Positions 1 through 12,537 of a stretch of 64,000 bases of DNA are shown piece by piece. The number at the start of each line of letters is the position of its first letter. Within the stretch, counting starts at the first letter, position 1. Location: positions 1-64,000 of the forward strand of contig LATX02000010.1 of the NCBI GenBank assembly GCA_001466705.2, in the 5' to 3' direction. The notes beneath the pieces are model-generated. The model made no database searches and was not told the DNA's origin. It saw nothing but the letters and a program-made list of their open reading frames with translations. The stretch is from Moniliophthora roreri (taxonomy: Eukaryota > Basidiomycota > Agaricomycetes > Agaricales > Marasmiaceae). Both the position numbers and the translations under genes were made by a program.

Positions 1-23
1 ACAATATGAAGGAAACTAACTAG

Positions 24-721
24 CACTACATACAAGGTGTTCTTTTTATGCTATTAATACAAAGGAAATACACTCAGAATACTGCTATATATTTGCTTCC
101 AGACAACACTCAGAAAATTCTATTAGTTTCAAGTTGTCATCACATATTGAAAACAGCAAGCATACTCTGGATTTTAATTTCCAGAAGAGTCTGTGTTTTT
201 TTATTATTTTATGATAATGAAATTATAGAATTATCCTTTAATTTTCTAATTACAAATATACTAAATTTTCTGCCTTATAAAATAGTGAGAAAACATTTAG
301 AAAACAAATATAAGATTTTGAATTTTATATTAAAGGAAACATGTTAAATACAAAAGGAAAACTATATGAAAACTATTTTAAAATATAGTGTTTTCCTAGT
401 GTTTTCTCTAACTTTCCCACAATAGAAAATGTGGAATTTTTATCTTATCAGCATTTTCTGAGCATTTTCAACCAGAGAAAATTTAATGTTTTCTCAATAT
501 GGAAATTATTCTAATATATTGTATTATCTATTAATTCTCAGAATTTGAAAATTCCATATCTTTTGCTGCTGAAAATTTAGTATTCTCCAGGCATATTCTT
601 GTTGAGAGGACACAATTGAAATTTAGAATTTATATATGGTTTTATAAAAATTCTCTTTGCAAGAAGATTAAGTGTTTTCTCAATCAGAAAACCATGTTAA
701 AAGAACACCTTGTACGTAGTG
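24..721. mobile_element. 698-base non-autonomous DNA element with CACTA-like terminal inverted repeats
   Basis: The two ends are inverted copies of about 23 bases: CACTACATACAAGGTGTTCT at 24-43 and its complement ending at 721, with one difference (CACTACG). The interior is very AT-rich and carries many GTTTTCT/AGAAAAC-type repeats near both ends. It has no coding capacity beyond short chance frames. Ends beginning CACTA plus subterminal repeats recall the EnSpm/CACTA superfamily, but no matching 3-base target duplication is visible (TAG on the left, TCT on the right). The class assignment is therefore an inference; the paired ends are seen directly. Confidence 0.65.
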
Positions 722-744
722 TCTCCAAATCTTCTGTGTGAAGG

Positions 745-1985
745 AACAAACAAAGAGACATAAAAAGAATACTCAATGCATAAGAAGTCCTGAATAAGAC
801 CAAGTGTGCATTGTCAAAGGAAATAGGAACAGTAACAGTGTGTTCCGACCTTGGAAGCTTTGGCATCTAGATCCCTGCCAATGTGCAGATACTAGAAAGG
901 GGAATGCTGTAAAGAAACAGGACAGATACAGCCATCTGCTCATAGATACTCAAGTTAGAAAAGAGAAAATACAAATTGTAGAGTCCAGAACACCTGGAGA
1001 CATAGATACCCATGCAGATATGGTTGGATACCCTAGTGGCCAGACTCTGTGACATCTGAATTATCCCTCTTTTAGATCTCAGTCACTCATTATTCATTTC
1101 TTGAATTTTTGGACATTATTTATAATTTTCTGTAGATAGATTCCATGAACTGTATATAAGGACAGCTAGATATTTGTACATACTCAAGTAACTCTGCCCC
1201 TCTGATTGTGAATACATGAAGAGTTTGTTTGGTGTATAATTGTGTGTGCCATTCCAGTTTTGCTTCCTCACTTCAGGCCCTGGAGATTGGTCCTGAGTGA
1301 CTCCAGAGAGATAGACATCTGATAACAAACTTGCATTGTAAGAGATAAGAGTAACATCTTGAGTGCATCATAGCACTTTTCTAAGAGACACTTTACACCA
1401 AGAAGGAGCCTTGGGCACTTGGAGTGTGGCCTGGGTTGGGTATCAGGTTTTGACACACTTAGAGTCTTAGCAAGGGGTGTGCCTGCACTAAGCTCTTTGT
1501 AGAAATTGGTCTAGGACCTTTTTCAGTACACTGTGTGCTGTAGTAGTCTTAAAGAAGTCTTGAACTCTGTAGAGTCAGACTATATTGGCTATTAAGTCTT
1601 TGTACAGGACTGTAGCTCTTGTGTTTTTGCTTTGTGCACCATGTTCTTTGTGTTTTGTGTGTGTTTGTGATATAAACTCTTTTTAAAACCCATATATACT
1701 CTTCTGGAGGTGAACACCTTGAAGTAGATTGCTTCAATAAGAAAGAATCAACCTAGCTAAAAGTTTTGTTGGCATTCTAAGTGCAGCATGATCACATTGA
1801 TCCACACTTGCACAACAACCTGAGTTAGACTTTTGGAGGTTATCTTTTGGGTAGTTTTCCACTAGTCTTATCTTAGACAAATTACTGGGATGAGTTGTCA
1901 GAGCAGACATGATCTTGTGCACAGGCCAGAAGGTGTTGCTGAGGCCAAGATTTAGCAATCCAGAGTGAGCTAAAGAATAGAATTA
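745..1985 (+). repeat. Arm of a large inverted repeat, LTR-like features
   Basis: This stretch is an imperfect reverse-complement copy of about 12,010-14,400. Both the 870-1,050 and the 1,270-1,460 segments have clear partners on the other arm. On this strand it carries a TATA-like TGTATATAAGG at about 1,152, followed by a CTGCCCC motif. The same order recurs near 5,318 and 9,148. That suggests regulatory ends of a retroelement family, but no coding domain or primer-binding site was recognised. CG dinucleotides are nearly absent. Confidence 0.55.
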
Positions 1986-1999
1986 GAGAGCCTAAGAGG

Positions 2000-3509
2000 T
2001 AGATAGTGGGTAAACAGAGCTTACCTTGAAGTACCTCTATGGCCTTAGTTTGACCAAGAGCTTGAAGAAGACAGAGGACATTGTAAGCATTTTCCTTGGC
2101 AGGGCAACCTTAACCAACTCCACTGATGATCTCCTCCAGATCAAGGTCTTGGATAGATTTGGAGATAGATGGTTGTGAAGGATCGAGCTCATCAAGATCT
2201 ATATTCCCATCTCTCTAGAGATAAGAGAGTAATAATGAGAGAAGGAAAATATTTTAGAAAAAGGAGACTTATGTCTTTCTTGCCTTCATCAGGAGGAGGG
2301 TCGATGGCACATTTCTTACCTTTAGAGTCAGAACTCTGAAAAGAAAGAATAGTATCAATGAGATGGATGATATAATATTAAAGAGAATAATACCTTATCT
2401 GCAGCCTTGGTGGCAGTTCAAGAGTGTTTTCTGGCAGGAGGCTATAGCAAGGGTTGATAAGAAAGAGATTTAGGATGAGAAAATATTAAGATGCACCTGA
2501 GACTGCGAGGTATTGGGAACCTTACACTTAGATGAAGATGGTTCAGTCTTGATAGTCACTTGAGTAGACGAAGACATGGCTGGTCGAGACTACAGAGGGG
2601 TAAATATTAAGTTTAGAGACAGTTCCATAGAGAATGGAACTCACCTTTTGCTTAGTTTTACTGGAGCAGGCCAGCTATGAGGAAAAGAATATGAGAAACA
2701 GAAGAAAGAATATTATTAGAGTGAGCACATGTACCACTTCAACGATAGGAGTAGCATGAGCAGGAGGCTTAATAGTATGAACAGAGTGTTTAGAGGCTTT
2801 CACCTCTACCATGTCTTTGTCACCTGAAGCATCCTCATCACTACTATCTGATTCTTCGTGGTCTGAGATTTTGATATTATCGTTGATGTCGGGAACGTTT
2901 CAGTCAGGATCATATTCAGCCAAGATATCTTTTATGGAAGGGAAATCAGCAGAAGGATCAAGTGGCTGGAAAATAATAATATTAATAAGAGAAGAAAAAC
3001 AAATGGATGAGAGAACCTACCTTGAGACCCAACATATGCTTCCAGAAATGAAATCAAGATTTGGAAGGGAAAGAGCTATAGAGGTCGTTGGGAATGGTAA
3101 TGGAGAAACGAGATTCAAGACACTTGAGGAGCTGGAGGGCCAACATGAGGAGACTCATGAAGGCTTGTGGAAACCAAAACCGTCCACAATATTCATCAAG
3201 CAAAACCTAGAGAAACATAATATTAACAAAAAGAAAGATAGAGAATAATTAATGTTAGAGACATACCAGAGGGGTTTTCATAGCTGGGAAGGCAAAATTT
3301 GCCAAGGCAGATGCATTGGCAAAGGGAGAAGACTTGCCCTCAAGGTGATGCCAGATGTTACAACAAATAGAGGATAAGAGCATGCAGTGGAGATGAAGGA
3401 CACTGAGAGTGGCAGCATTTACAGTGGACAGTTGAGGAAGAGAGACATTCTTCAACTTTGAAGAAGAGGCAACAGCAGTAGTGGACTTGCTCTTAGCCTT
3501 GCGAGTCAT
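2000..3509 (-). pseudogene. Decayed multi-exon gene of unknown function
   Basis: On the minus strand a start at 3509 opens MTRKAKSKSTTAVASSSKLK, followed by a donor near 3270 and an acceptor near 3210, then further exons. One is an acidic exon, SDHEESDSSDEDASG (about 2,810-2,870); another contains MSSSTQVTIKTEPSSSK (about 2,530-2,580). Exon-intron borders (GTATGT, GTGAGT and CTAG/TCAG type) are still readable. Two in-frame TGA codons, near 3,060 and 2,900, interrupt it; each is what a CGA arginine codon gives after a C-to-T change. No family is recognised. A repeat-borne accessory gene is possible. It could still be expressed in part, but I read it as broken. Confidence 0.45.
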
Positions 3510-3808
3510 GTTGGAAGGAAGGAAAGGAAGAAAGAAAGCAGATAGTCCAAGTTCAAAACAGACCCCACTTAAATATTTGTCGAAGATCAATCTAAAATAT
3601 TTAAATGAATAGAATGAGAAGAATATAGAAGAAAATGAATTTACTGAATTAGGCTACAAGAAGCCTAATGGTAATAGAATAATTTCTTAACACTGAGTAT
3701 TGGAAGTGGACTTCGAACACATGGTTATGGAGATCATCCAATGTTACAAAAAAGGCAAGAGAAATTGATGCAGAGAGATAAAGATAAGATAAAGATATAC
3801 CAGAGAGA

Positions 3809-4272
3809 GATTTTAGTATCATTGGAAAGAGCTTGAAAAGACCTACAAGAGGGTGGTTATTTCATATCAGAAGATGTGGTATTAAGAGAATCCTATATTT
3901 TGCCCATAATATTGATGGATTGGAGACAATCCTTTCCTTTAGTTGGGGAAAGATGATATGCATAACTTTTACCTTTTGTTTCACACACAAATAGAGAAGA
4001 TTTTGCACTTTTATGGTTGAAAATGAAATATATAAGGAAATTAAGGACTAGTGTGAGCCCTGAGCAGCTAGTCAAAGTGAGTAGTAGAGAAGAATATAAA
4101 ATGTTAGCAGAGTAATGGTTGATGGTAGGCCATACAAGGGTACCCAACCACTGCTAGTATGAAAATAAACAGTGAATCTGAACACAGAGGAGCATCCCAA
4201 AACCTGTAGGGAACCACACCACATAATACTTCTCTATTGAAAGCATACCAAAGGGAATATTTTCACTTTTAA
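3809..4272. repeat. Left copy of a 464-base direct repeat flanking an N
   Basis: The sequence from GATTTTAGTATCATTGGAAA onward recurs at 4,274 with a few substitutions and one indel, separated only by the single N at 4,273. This looks like two overlapping contigs, or two alleles, set end to end rather than a biological tandem repeat. Confidence 0.7.
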
Positions 4273-4273
4273 N
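4273..4273. other. Single-N assembly join
   Basis: An isolated N with a near-identical direct repeat on each side (3,809-4,272 and 4,274 to about 4,738). It marks an unresolved join. Confidence 0.9.
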
Positions 4274-4738
4274 GATTTTAGTATCATTGGAAAGAGCTTG
4301 AAAAGACCTACAAGAGGGTGGTTATTTCATATCAGAAGATGTGGTATTAAGAGAATCCTATATTTTGCCCATAATATTGATGGATTGGAGACAATCCTTT
4401 CCTTTAGTTGGGGAAAGATGATATGCATAACTTTTACCTTTTGTTTCACACACAAATAGAGAATATTTTGCACTTTTATGGTTGAAAATAAAATATATAA
4501 GGGAATTGAGAACTAGTGTGAGCTCTGAGCAGCTAGTCAAAGTGAGTAGTAGAGAAAGATACAAAATATTAGCAGAGTAATGGTTGATGGTAGGCCATAC
4601 AAGGGTATCTGACCACTGCTAGTATGAAAATAAACAGTGAATCTGAACACAGAGGAGCATCCCAAAAACCTGTAGGGAACCACACCATATAATACTTCTC
4701 TATTGAAAGCATACCAAAGGGAATATTTTCACTTTTAA
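4274..4738. repeat. Right copy of the 464-base direct repeat
   Basis: Partner of 3,809-4,272. The small differences (for example a six-A versus five-A run and a few A/G changes) mean the two reads are not identical, so allelic contigs are as likely as one sequence overlapped twice. Confidence 0.7.
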
Positions 4739-6028
4739 CAATATTTTCAATCCATACCCAGCTTGAAGGAAGAATAAAAGCCTTCAATGATACACATATG
4801 AGAATATTATCAAGAAACAGATATGAAACAGAGGATGACAAATTATTGGCAAGGAATACTCGAGATACCAAATATCAAATTAGAGGAATGAAATAGATGA
4901 TCAGCTACTGGAAGGGTGCCTGTATTACGGAAAAACAGAAGACAAAGCTGTATGACAAGAAACCAGCATGGCTGAGCTTATGCATACACTTTAAACATAG
5001 AGATGGAAGCATATTATGTGTCCATAGAGCAGATGATAGTAGACAGAGAAGGAAGGAATGGTGCAGAGCAGCATGGAAGTATAATATTTTCAAATGGAGT
5101 CGGAAGAAGAGCTGTTTGATAGAGAAAATTGCAAATGGTTAGTGTCAGAAGACTGCACAATTGTTATAGAAAAAGAATAAAAAAGTTTATGGCTATGAAG
5201 CCTGACTACAATTGGACACTGTGACAGAGAAATTACCAAACACAGCTCAGTTTATATAATATTTAGCACCCAACTTAGTATGTGACAGATATATTAGATT
5301 ATTTATGTTGTAGAGTATATAAGGGGATGTGTTTTGTAGGTGGAAAGCAGGAGAGATACTGCCCACCAATTACCAGAGTGTATGACATTGTTGTTCAGGT
5401 AGAAGAGCTACTGGCAATCAGTATTTTTCAACCACTTTGGGCCCTAGCTTATTTAGTTGTGCAAGAGGCACAGGCTAGTTGAGACCTGAGATTGTATCCC
5501 AAACCAGAGATCTAAATAAAAGCTAGGAAGAGCTTAGTTTTTAACACAAGAGGTGTGTTTTCCGATAAGAGAAACATTGTATCAGTCTACTAAGAGGGTA
5601 GCTGACGTGCATCAGTATAGTCTGGTGTTTTGATATGAATCAGAGAGGGTTTCAGGCTAGCAGTGTCTAGAAGGTTTGTCCTCTTGAGAATCATTGCAGA
5701 ACATAGCTAAGAGGGCTATATTCAGGTATAAGAGGTACCTTTGTTCTCACTTAGAAGAAGTTTATTCTTTGAGCAGTTTCTGGTTGAAATCTATACCAGT
5801 ATTTGCTTTCGAAGTGATTAATAAAAACACAAAACCGATAAATATTATACAAATAAAACCCCATTTTCAATCTGAGAAGTTGTTTTGAAGGCAATCATCT
5901 CTGAACTACTGAGTGAGACATTGAGAATTATTCTTGATGTTGCAGTAACAGTGAACCATGCCGAACCAACTTGCAAACAAAACTGAGGATCAAGAACTTA
6001 TATATACTTTTTTTTTGGAGGGTATTTT

Positions 6029-6029
6029 N
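6029..6029. other. Single-N assembly join
   Basis: An isolated N. The left flank continues the 3,955-6,028 repeat, while the right flank (6,030-6,135) matches a different repeat seen at about 14,897-15,005 and 15,769-15,877. The join may be chimeric. Confidence 0.85.
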
Positions 6030-6142
6030 GGGCTCACTCTAGTTCTTATTACCCATTATCTTGTGTCATATTAAAGTGTTCTGATTCAAAAGTAATGTAA
6101 AACAAATAAGACTGGGTCTTTTCTAGGTTTGCCATATTACTG

Positions 6143-7805
6143 TTGATATGCATAACTTTTATCTTTTATTTCACATGCAAATAGAGAATATCTTGCACAT
6201 TTATGGTTGAAAAGGAGATATAATTGGGAATTGAGGACTAGTATGAGCCCTGAGCAGCTAGTCAAAGCAAGTAGTAGAAAAGGATACAAAATATTAGCAG
6301 AGTAATGGTTGATGGTAGGCCATACAAGGGTACCCAACCACTGCTAGTATGAAAATAAATAGTAAATCTGAACACAGAGGAGCATCCTGAAACCTGTAGG
6401 GAACTATACTGCATTATACCTCTATCAAAAGCATACTAAAGGGAACATTTTCACTTTTTAACAATATTTCCAATCCACACCCAACTTGAAGAAAGAATAA
6501 AAGCCTTCAATGATACATCCACAGGAATATTACTAAGAAATGGATATGAAACAGAGAATGACAAATTATCAGCAGGGGATACTTGAGATACCAATATCAA
6601 ATGAAATAGATGATCAGTTATGGGAAAGGTGCCTGTATCATGGAAAAGCAGAAGACAAAGCTGTATGATGAGAAGATAGCACAGCTGAGCTTATGTGTAC
6701 ACTTTAGATGAGAAAATAGAAGCATATTATGCATCTACAGAACAGATGACAGTAGACAGAGAAAGAAAGAACCATGCAGAGTGGCATGGAAGTATAATAT
6801 TTTCAAACAGAGTCAGAAGGAGAGCTGTTTGATAGAGAAAATTGCAAATGATTGGTGTCAGAAGACTGCACAATCATTATAGAAAAAGAATAAAAGAGTT
6901 TATAGCTATGAAGCCTGACTACAATTGGACACTGTGACAGAGAAATTGCCAAACACAGCTTATTTTATATAATATTTAGCACCTGACTCAGTTTTATGTT
7001 TATGTGTGACAGATATATTAGATTATTTATGTTGTAGGGTATATCATCACACAAAACTGCAAAAAGTCATAACTAGGTTATAACTGCTGGAACTGGTTAT
7101 AACCACTGGAGACCTGGGTTATAACCCCCTGGAGACAAGTTATAACCTTTTGCAGTTTTGTGCAATGATAAGGAGACATGTTTTGTAGGTGGAAGGCAGG
7201 AGAGATACTGCCCACTGATGCCCTAGCTTATTTAGTTGTGCAAGAGGCACAGGCTAGTTGAGACCTGAGATTGTATCCCAAACTAGAGATCTAAATAAAA
7301 GCTAGAAAGAGCTTAGTTTTTAATGCAAGAGGCATGTTTTCTGATAAGAAGAACATTGTATTAGTCTACTAAGAGAGTAGCTGATGTACATTAGTATAGT
7401 CTGATGTTTCAACATGAATCAGAGAGTTTCAGGCTAGCAGTGGCTAGAAGATTTGTCCTCTTGAGAATCATTGCAGAACATAGCTAAGAGGGCTATATTC
7501 AGGTACAAGAGGTACCTTTGTTCTCACTTAGAAGAAGTTTAATCTTTAAGCAGTTTCTGGTTGAACCTTATACCAGTTTTGCTTTCGAAGTGATTAATAG
7601 AACCACAAAACCAATAAATATTATACAAAATGAACACCAATCTTGATCTGAGAAGTTGTTTTGAAGGCAATCATCTTGGAACTACCAAGTGAGACATTGA
7701 GAATTATTCTTGATGTTGCAGTAACAGTGAACCATGCTGAACCAACTTGCAAAACAAAAACTGAGAATCAAGAACTTATATATATACCTTTTTTAGGGGT
7801 ATTTT
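6143..7805. repeat. Second copy of the roughly 2-kb repeat
   Basis: It follows the order of 3,955-6,028 from the GATATGCATAAC motif to the poly-T and GGGTATTTT end. It differs by scattered substitutions, deletion of part of the 5,370-5,440 segment, and a 123-base insertion at 7,045-7,167 that is missing from the first copy. Confidence 0.6.
7045..7167. mobile_element. 123-base MITE with 20-base terminal inverted repeats
   Basis: The left end CATCACACAAAACTGCAAAA is matched by the inverted right end with two differences. The flanks carry a 2-base duplication (AT), and the paralogous repeat near 5,316-5,325 shows the uninterrupted empty site TATATAAGG. Inside, the motif GTTATAAC or a close variant occurs about five times. 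The element cannot code for anything and would depend on a transposase in trans. Confidence 0.8.
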
Positions 7806-8119
7806 GGCACCACAGGCCTTGTGTTTTCATAGTAGAGGCATAGGTTTTTGAGCATCTTCAATCCAGCATCACAGCATTAAATCTGGATGCCATAGTTCTC
7901 CAAATTTGGTCAAGCTTGACAGGTAGTCCTCTCCTACCTCTACATGTTGGCAGCCAATCTGTTATCATGTGTTTGTGACTTTGATTATTGATTTGTGAAC
8001 TGAGTCTATAAGTATCAAATTAGTTGTACAATAGTAAAGATCCAACTCAAAGACTCTAGCACTAACAATATTAGCATGATTCCAAAAAGAAACTTGCTTC
8101 ACCAAATGATTTGACTCAG

Positions 8120-11100
8120 ATGTTGGTTTATGACTAGAAGACATATGACATTGACTTTCCACTAGTGAATGCAAGCTCATTGTTACCAGAGGCAGTAACA
8201 GTCACCTCATGATATGTCCATAGTGCATATTATAATAATACACCAAATTTATAAATCTTGCAAATTCTATACATATGAATGTCATTTGGACATGTTTAAA
8301 TGGTTGAAATGATAAGAAATGTGGAAATAGAAGGACTGATATGAGCCCAAGTAGTCATTTGAAACCTATATACACTTGATGGCATGAAGCTATAAGTTAA
8401 TTGTACTTACAGTATGCCCCACATGAGTACCAAGTCACTTATAGACTCTCAATATTATATCTTGAGCATTCTAAAACCTGTAGAGACCTCTATATGGTGT
8501 TGTTCAAAAGGAGACACATCAATATTTGAACATATATATAGTGTATCAAGGGGATATTTTACATTTACACAACTTTCATTTACTCTCAGAGAGCTCATTC
8601 AAGCTTAGGATGATACCTACAATATACCAAGAGAAAAGACATGATGATATTTAAATCAGATATACAATAAAATATAAGATCAAGTATATGATTACTCAGC
8701 ATTCCAAGATGGTGATGCAATAATCCCTCCAAATCTAGGAGGAAAATGATAAGATGGAAATCAGATAGGACTGATAGATAAAAGAAAAAACATGAGATAG
8801 GAATGAGTCAGAGTCAGATAGGACAGATGGAACAAGGAAATACTTAATGACTCCTGTGGAAGTTGAGAGCATTTCTGAACAATTGAAAGACAGGATAAGG
8901 AACTCCTATGCAGTAGCAATGGATCCTGGCCATAGATACCCATATACCACATAGAGGGCCTGGCTTGAGTCATGCTTCTGATACCCAAGATTGTATTTAT
9001 TGGTGACCTGCATACCTATAAATGGTATAGGATTACTATTGTGACAAGAGGCTGAACCCATATACATTCATTTTGTGATTTTTTCTGTAACCCATATGAT
9101 ATATACCCTATTATTATAATTTTATTGTAAATATTTGTTTCCAGCAGTATATAAGAACTACTATTTTGTAGGTGGGAGCAAGAGGAATCTGCCCCACCAC
9201 TATGCAATTTGTATGTGGCTATTGTTTGTATAGAAAAATTACATTCAATCAGATCTTCCTTCTCATGTCAGGCTCTAGAGACTCGGAGTAGACCTAGTTG
9301 AGATATAAGACTATATACCAAACTTGATAGTGACAGCAAAGCCAGATATTTGTTCTGTGCTTTAGCAAGTAGTTATTTTCAAGTTAAGAGAAGACTTTAT
9401 ATTAGAAAGTTTTGGTGGCTTTCTGGAGGCAGCTAGTGTTTTGCTAGTGTTGATGCATCTTAGAGAGGGCTCAGGCTACATTAGAAGTAGAAGTTTTCCT
9501 GCTTAAGTGTGTTACAGATCAAATAAGAGTCTAAGTGTGGTAACTCTGATCACACCAAACCACACTCTGCACATCACCACATACACATAGACAATAGGAG
9601 AGCAGGATCTGATCAACAGATTGGTTCTTTGTGTAGTACAATCAAGTGGTATTAATGAGTCTAAGGAACAAGGATTTATCCTGTTGATGAATGAAGGTCC
9701 AGCTTTTTGGTGCAGCTGAAGATAGAGGGTGGGAAAGTGTGTTAGTATTTGTTTCTCTCCAAAATGAGGTTGGGTCTGGACTCTGAAGTGGTCTAGACCC
9801 CATTTGCATTTTCATCATTGAGAACCTCTCAAAATACTCTTTGCATGTCTATGTCTGGGCTACTGTATTCACTGCTTTGGGAGGGCTTCTTATGTGTCTA
9901 TACATTTTCACAGTAAAGGAAGAAATACTAAAAACCTTAATAGCATAGGTCCAATCAGTGTTATGCCTCAATTCAAGGTGCAATTTGGGGTACTCTTTCT
10001 GATACTCTCCCGACTGTTCAAGGTTTACTCATCTTTTGCATCTTGATTACTGCTTCTCTATTCTCTCTTCTTGCTGACCCTTTGTCCAACCACATCTTAC
10101 ACATGTACATCATTGCTATCAGAGCCTCTGCAATGCATTTATCACAATTCTTCATTGGAAGGTGCATCACTAGTGCTCTAATGCCAAGTAAAAATGGCAA
10201 TGGCTGCAATTCACACTCTGACAACAATGTAAACTTGGACTCATACCAGCCAGCAGACCTCCACTAGTCCACAAACAATGAAGTCCTGTATGAAACATCT
10301 GAACCTCCTGGCCATTTCAGAGAATGGTGACATATACATTCTGCTGCAGCACTGGTCTACTGTAAACACTCAAGGTGAAGAGCTGAATGGTGTATGTCTT
10401 TCCAGATATGGTGTCCAGATGGTTGGCAGGCTTCAAGGTACTGGAGAAGAGATCAGCATCATTAGCTGATCCCAAGATAGCCACTGAGTTACCAGAACAA
10501 GCATGGAGTTGATAGTGGAAAATAGTAGCATTGACATTTCCACCAACTAGAGAAGTGGTGGTCCAAGTGGAGGTGGTGTAACAGAATTTGTTGCCATATG
10601 AGCATTGGTAGATCTTGAAGCCACTATCAGAAACAACACTCTTGGGGTGATATCCTCAGAATTGAGTTACTTTAGAGTCACCTTGGCCATAGTCAGTAGC
10701 TGTGAAGGTGTCTGCAAGTTTGTAATACTATAAATATGGGGCCTGTCAGAGAAAATAGCTCTCCAGATGTTGAAAAACTTGCAAGCTCCATCATTATCAT
10801 CAACACTGTGTTTATTGCAGAGTTTGGCACAGGCTTGAACATTATAGCAGTCAAGGAACATGAAATTCATATACTGTGAACTGAGGATCATCATCAGCAA
10901 ACAAATCAGATCAATTTGTTGGAATAACCCATGCTAGGTGCTGTAATTGCACTACTGAGAGGCCTGAATACCTGCTCATATCCCTTTGGAACATTGGGAT
11001 CAACAAGGAACTTGAGAACATAACCTCTGCTCTCTCAGATATATGTCAAGCCACTAGAAGCTGGGTACAATTGATGTCTACCTCTGTTCTTCTTCTCTGT

Positions 11101-11165
11101 TGCACTGTAAATGACCACATAGACTGCACACTTCAAGCTGGAACTCTCAGAGAGCTCACAGTCTA
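8120..11165 (-). pseudogene. Decayed paralog of the secreted protein gene, split by an insertion
   Basis: Bases 8,139-8,230 match 17,589-17,680, and bases from about 10,286 to 11,165 match about 17,690-18,630 of the intact gene on the same strand, covering its last three exons and part of the exon before. Almost every CG of the intact copy is TG or CA here, and there are further substitutions and frame losses. The two parts meet at adjacent positions of the intact gene, so one copy has been opened by a roughly 2-kb insertion (about 8,231-10,285). Its 5' exons are not recognisable beyond 11,165. Confidence 0.8.
8231..10285. mobile_element. Roughly 2-kb insertion inside the decayed secreted-protein gene
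   Basis: The insertion is defined by the flanks: the pseudogene breaks off at 8,230 and resumes at about 10,286. Its first 1.3 kb is a distant relative of the 3,955-7,805 repeat, including a GTATATAAG box at about 9,148 and a CTGCCCC motif. No transposase or reverse-transcriptase frame is seen. Ends and target duplication were not resolved. Confidence 0.5.
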
Positions 11166-11302
11166 CTACATCTACATGCCTCCAAAGTGCACATTTTTCC
11201 AGACACATTTTGTCCATTCTGGCTGTCTAGATTGCTATGAGATCTCTGAGTCTGTCAAGAAGGATAATAATGATTTTGATGCCTTGCTGTCCCAGTACTA
11301 TT

Positions 11303-12536
11303 TAAAGTTGTTCTCTGTAGCAGTGCTGCCTGACTCTATTGAGAGATGTTCTTGAGCAGGCAAGTCTCTGACAAATTGACAAAACTCACCTTGACCACAC
11401 AACACCCTCATATTGCATGTCAAAGTGTGCCCCTCTCCACCTTTTTCAGTATAACTGGAGGGATAAAGTGGTGCAGGCCAGCAGCCAGTTGTTTGAAACC
11501 ATAGGCTTTTAATTATTTTGCAAGAAGAAACAAGCTTATCAAGAATTCATTGCAAGGCAGTTTCGTGATGATCATTGCACAAAATGACAAGTTGGCATAC
11601 CCCTGGAATAACACCAAAGACTTATAAACACTCCTATATATCTAGGGGTCCCTGGTTATGGGGGTTATGGCCAAGGTGAAAGGGTGGTTATGTTACCTGT
11701 GATTCATAATAACTTTCCACCAACTCATTATAAAGTCAGTGATTTGACATAACAAGTGGAGTTCTTGTCAGGTTACTGGGAAATCATAATCAGTTATAGT
11801 AAGTTTTGATGAGTAACAGTAGTTATGGCTGGTTTGGGTGGTTATGGTAAGTCAGGGCAGTTATTACTAATTAGTAGCATTATGACCTCCCATAACCCCC
11901 CCATCACCAGTTATCAGTGGCATGGCAAGTCAACTACAGATGTGAGCCACCTACATGTGACCTGTTGCTCTCAAATCAGGCTTGCAAAAAATAATTGATC
12001 CAAAAAGTATATTAACACTAATTTGTCTTAGATAAGACTAGTGGAAAACTACCCAAAAGATAACCTCCAAAAGTTCTATCTCAAGTTGTTGTGTAAGTGT
12101 GGATCAACATAATCAGAGTTGCTGCACTTAGAATGCCAACAAAACTCTTAGCTATGTTAATTCTCTCTTATTGAAGTGTTCTACTTTGAAGTGTTCACCT
12201 CCAAAGGAGTATAGATGGGTTTTAAAATGGGTTTATTTCACAACACACACACAAAACACAAAGAACACAGTGCACAAAGCACAAACACAAGAGCTACAGT
12301 CCCATACAAAGACTCAATAGCTGATATAGTCTGACCCTACAGAGTTCAAGACTTCTTCAAGACAACTACAGCACACAGTGTACTAGAAAAGGTCCTAGAC
12401 CAATTTCTACAAAGAGTTCAGTGCAGGCACACCCCTTGCTAAGACTCTAAGTGTGTCACAACCTGATACCCAACACAGGCCACACTCCAAGTGCCCAAGG
12501 CTCCTTCTTGGTGTAAAGTGTCTCTTAGAAAAGTGC
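11303..12536. repeat. Left copy of a 1,234-base near-identical direct repeat
   Basis: It is repeated at 12,538-13,771 with a single difference noticed (GTGCCCAAGG against GTGCTCAAGG). Only the N at 12,537 separates the copies. This is best explained as a contig overlap left unmerged. Confidence 0.85.
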
Positions 12537-12537
12537 N
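12537..12537. other. Single-N assembly join
   Basis: An isolated N between two 1,234-base near-identical blocks. Confidence 0.9.

Larger units (their letters stand above)
3955..6028. repeat. First copy of a roughly 2-kb dispersed repeat
   Basis: The segment from the GATATGCATAACTTTT motif through the TATATAAGG-like motif (about 5,318) to 6,028 is repeated, diverged, at about 6,143-7,805. A more distant third copy begins near 8,270. The part from about 5,310 carries a TATA-like box and then an AATAAA (about 5,515), an order typical of retroelement long terminal repeats. No gag or pol frame survives, so the class remains open. CG is almost absent. Confidence 0.55.

Noticed and set aside
7077..7160. 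CRISPR-like spaced GTTATAAC repeats
   Set aside because: Eukaryotic context, short irregular spacing, and location inside a TIR-bounded element explain them as subterminal motifs.
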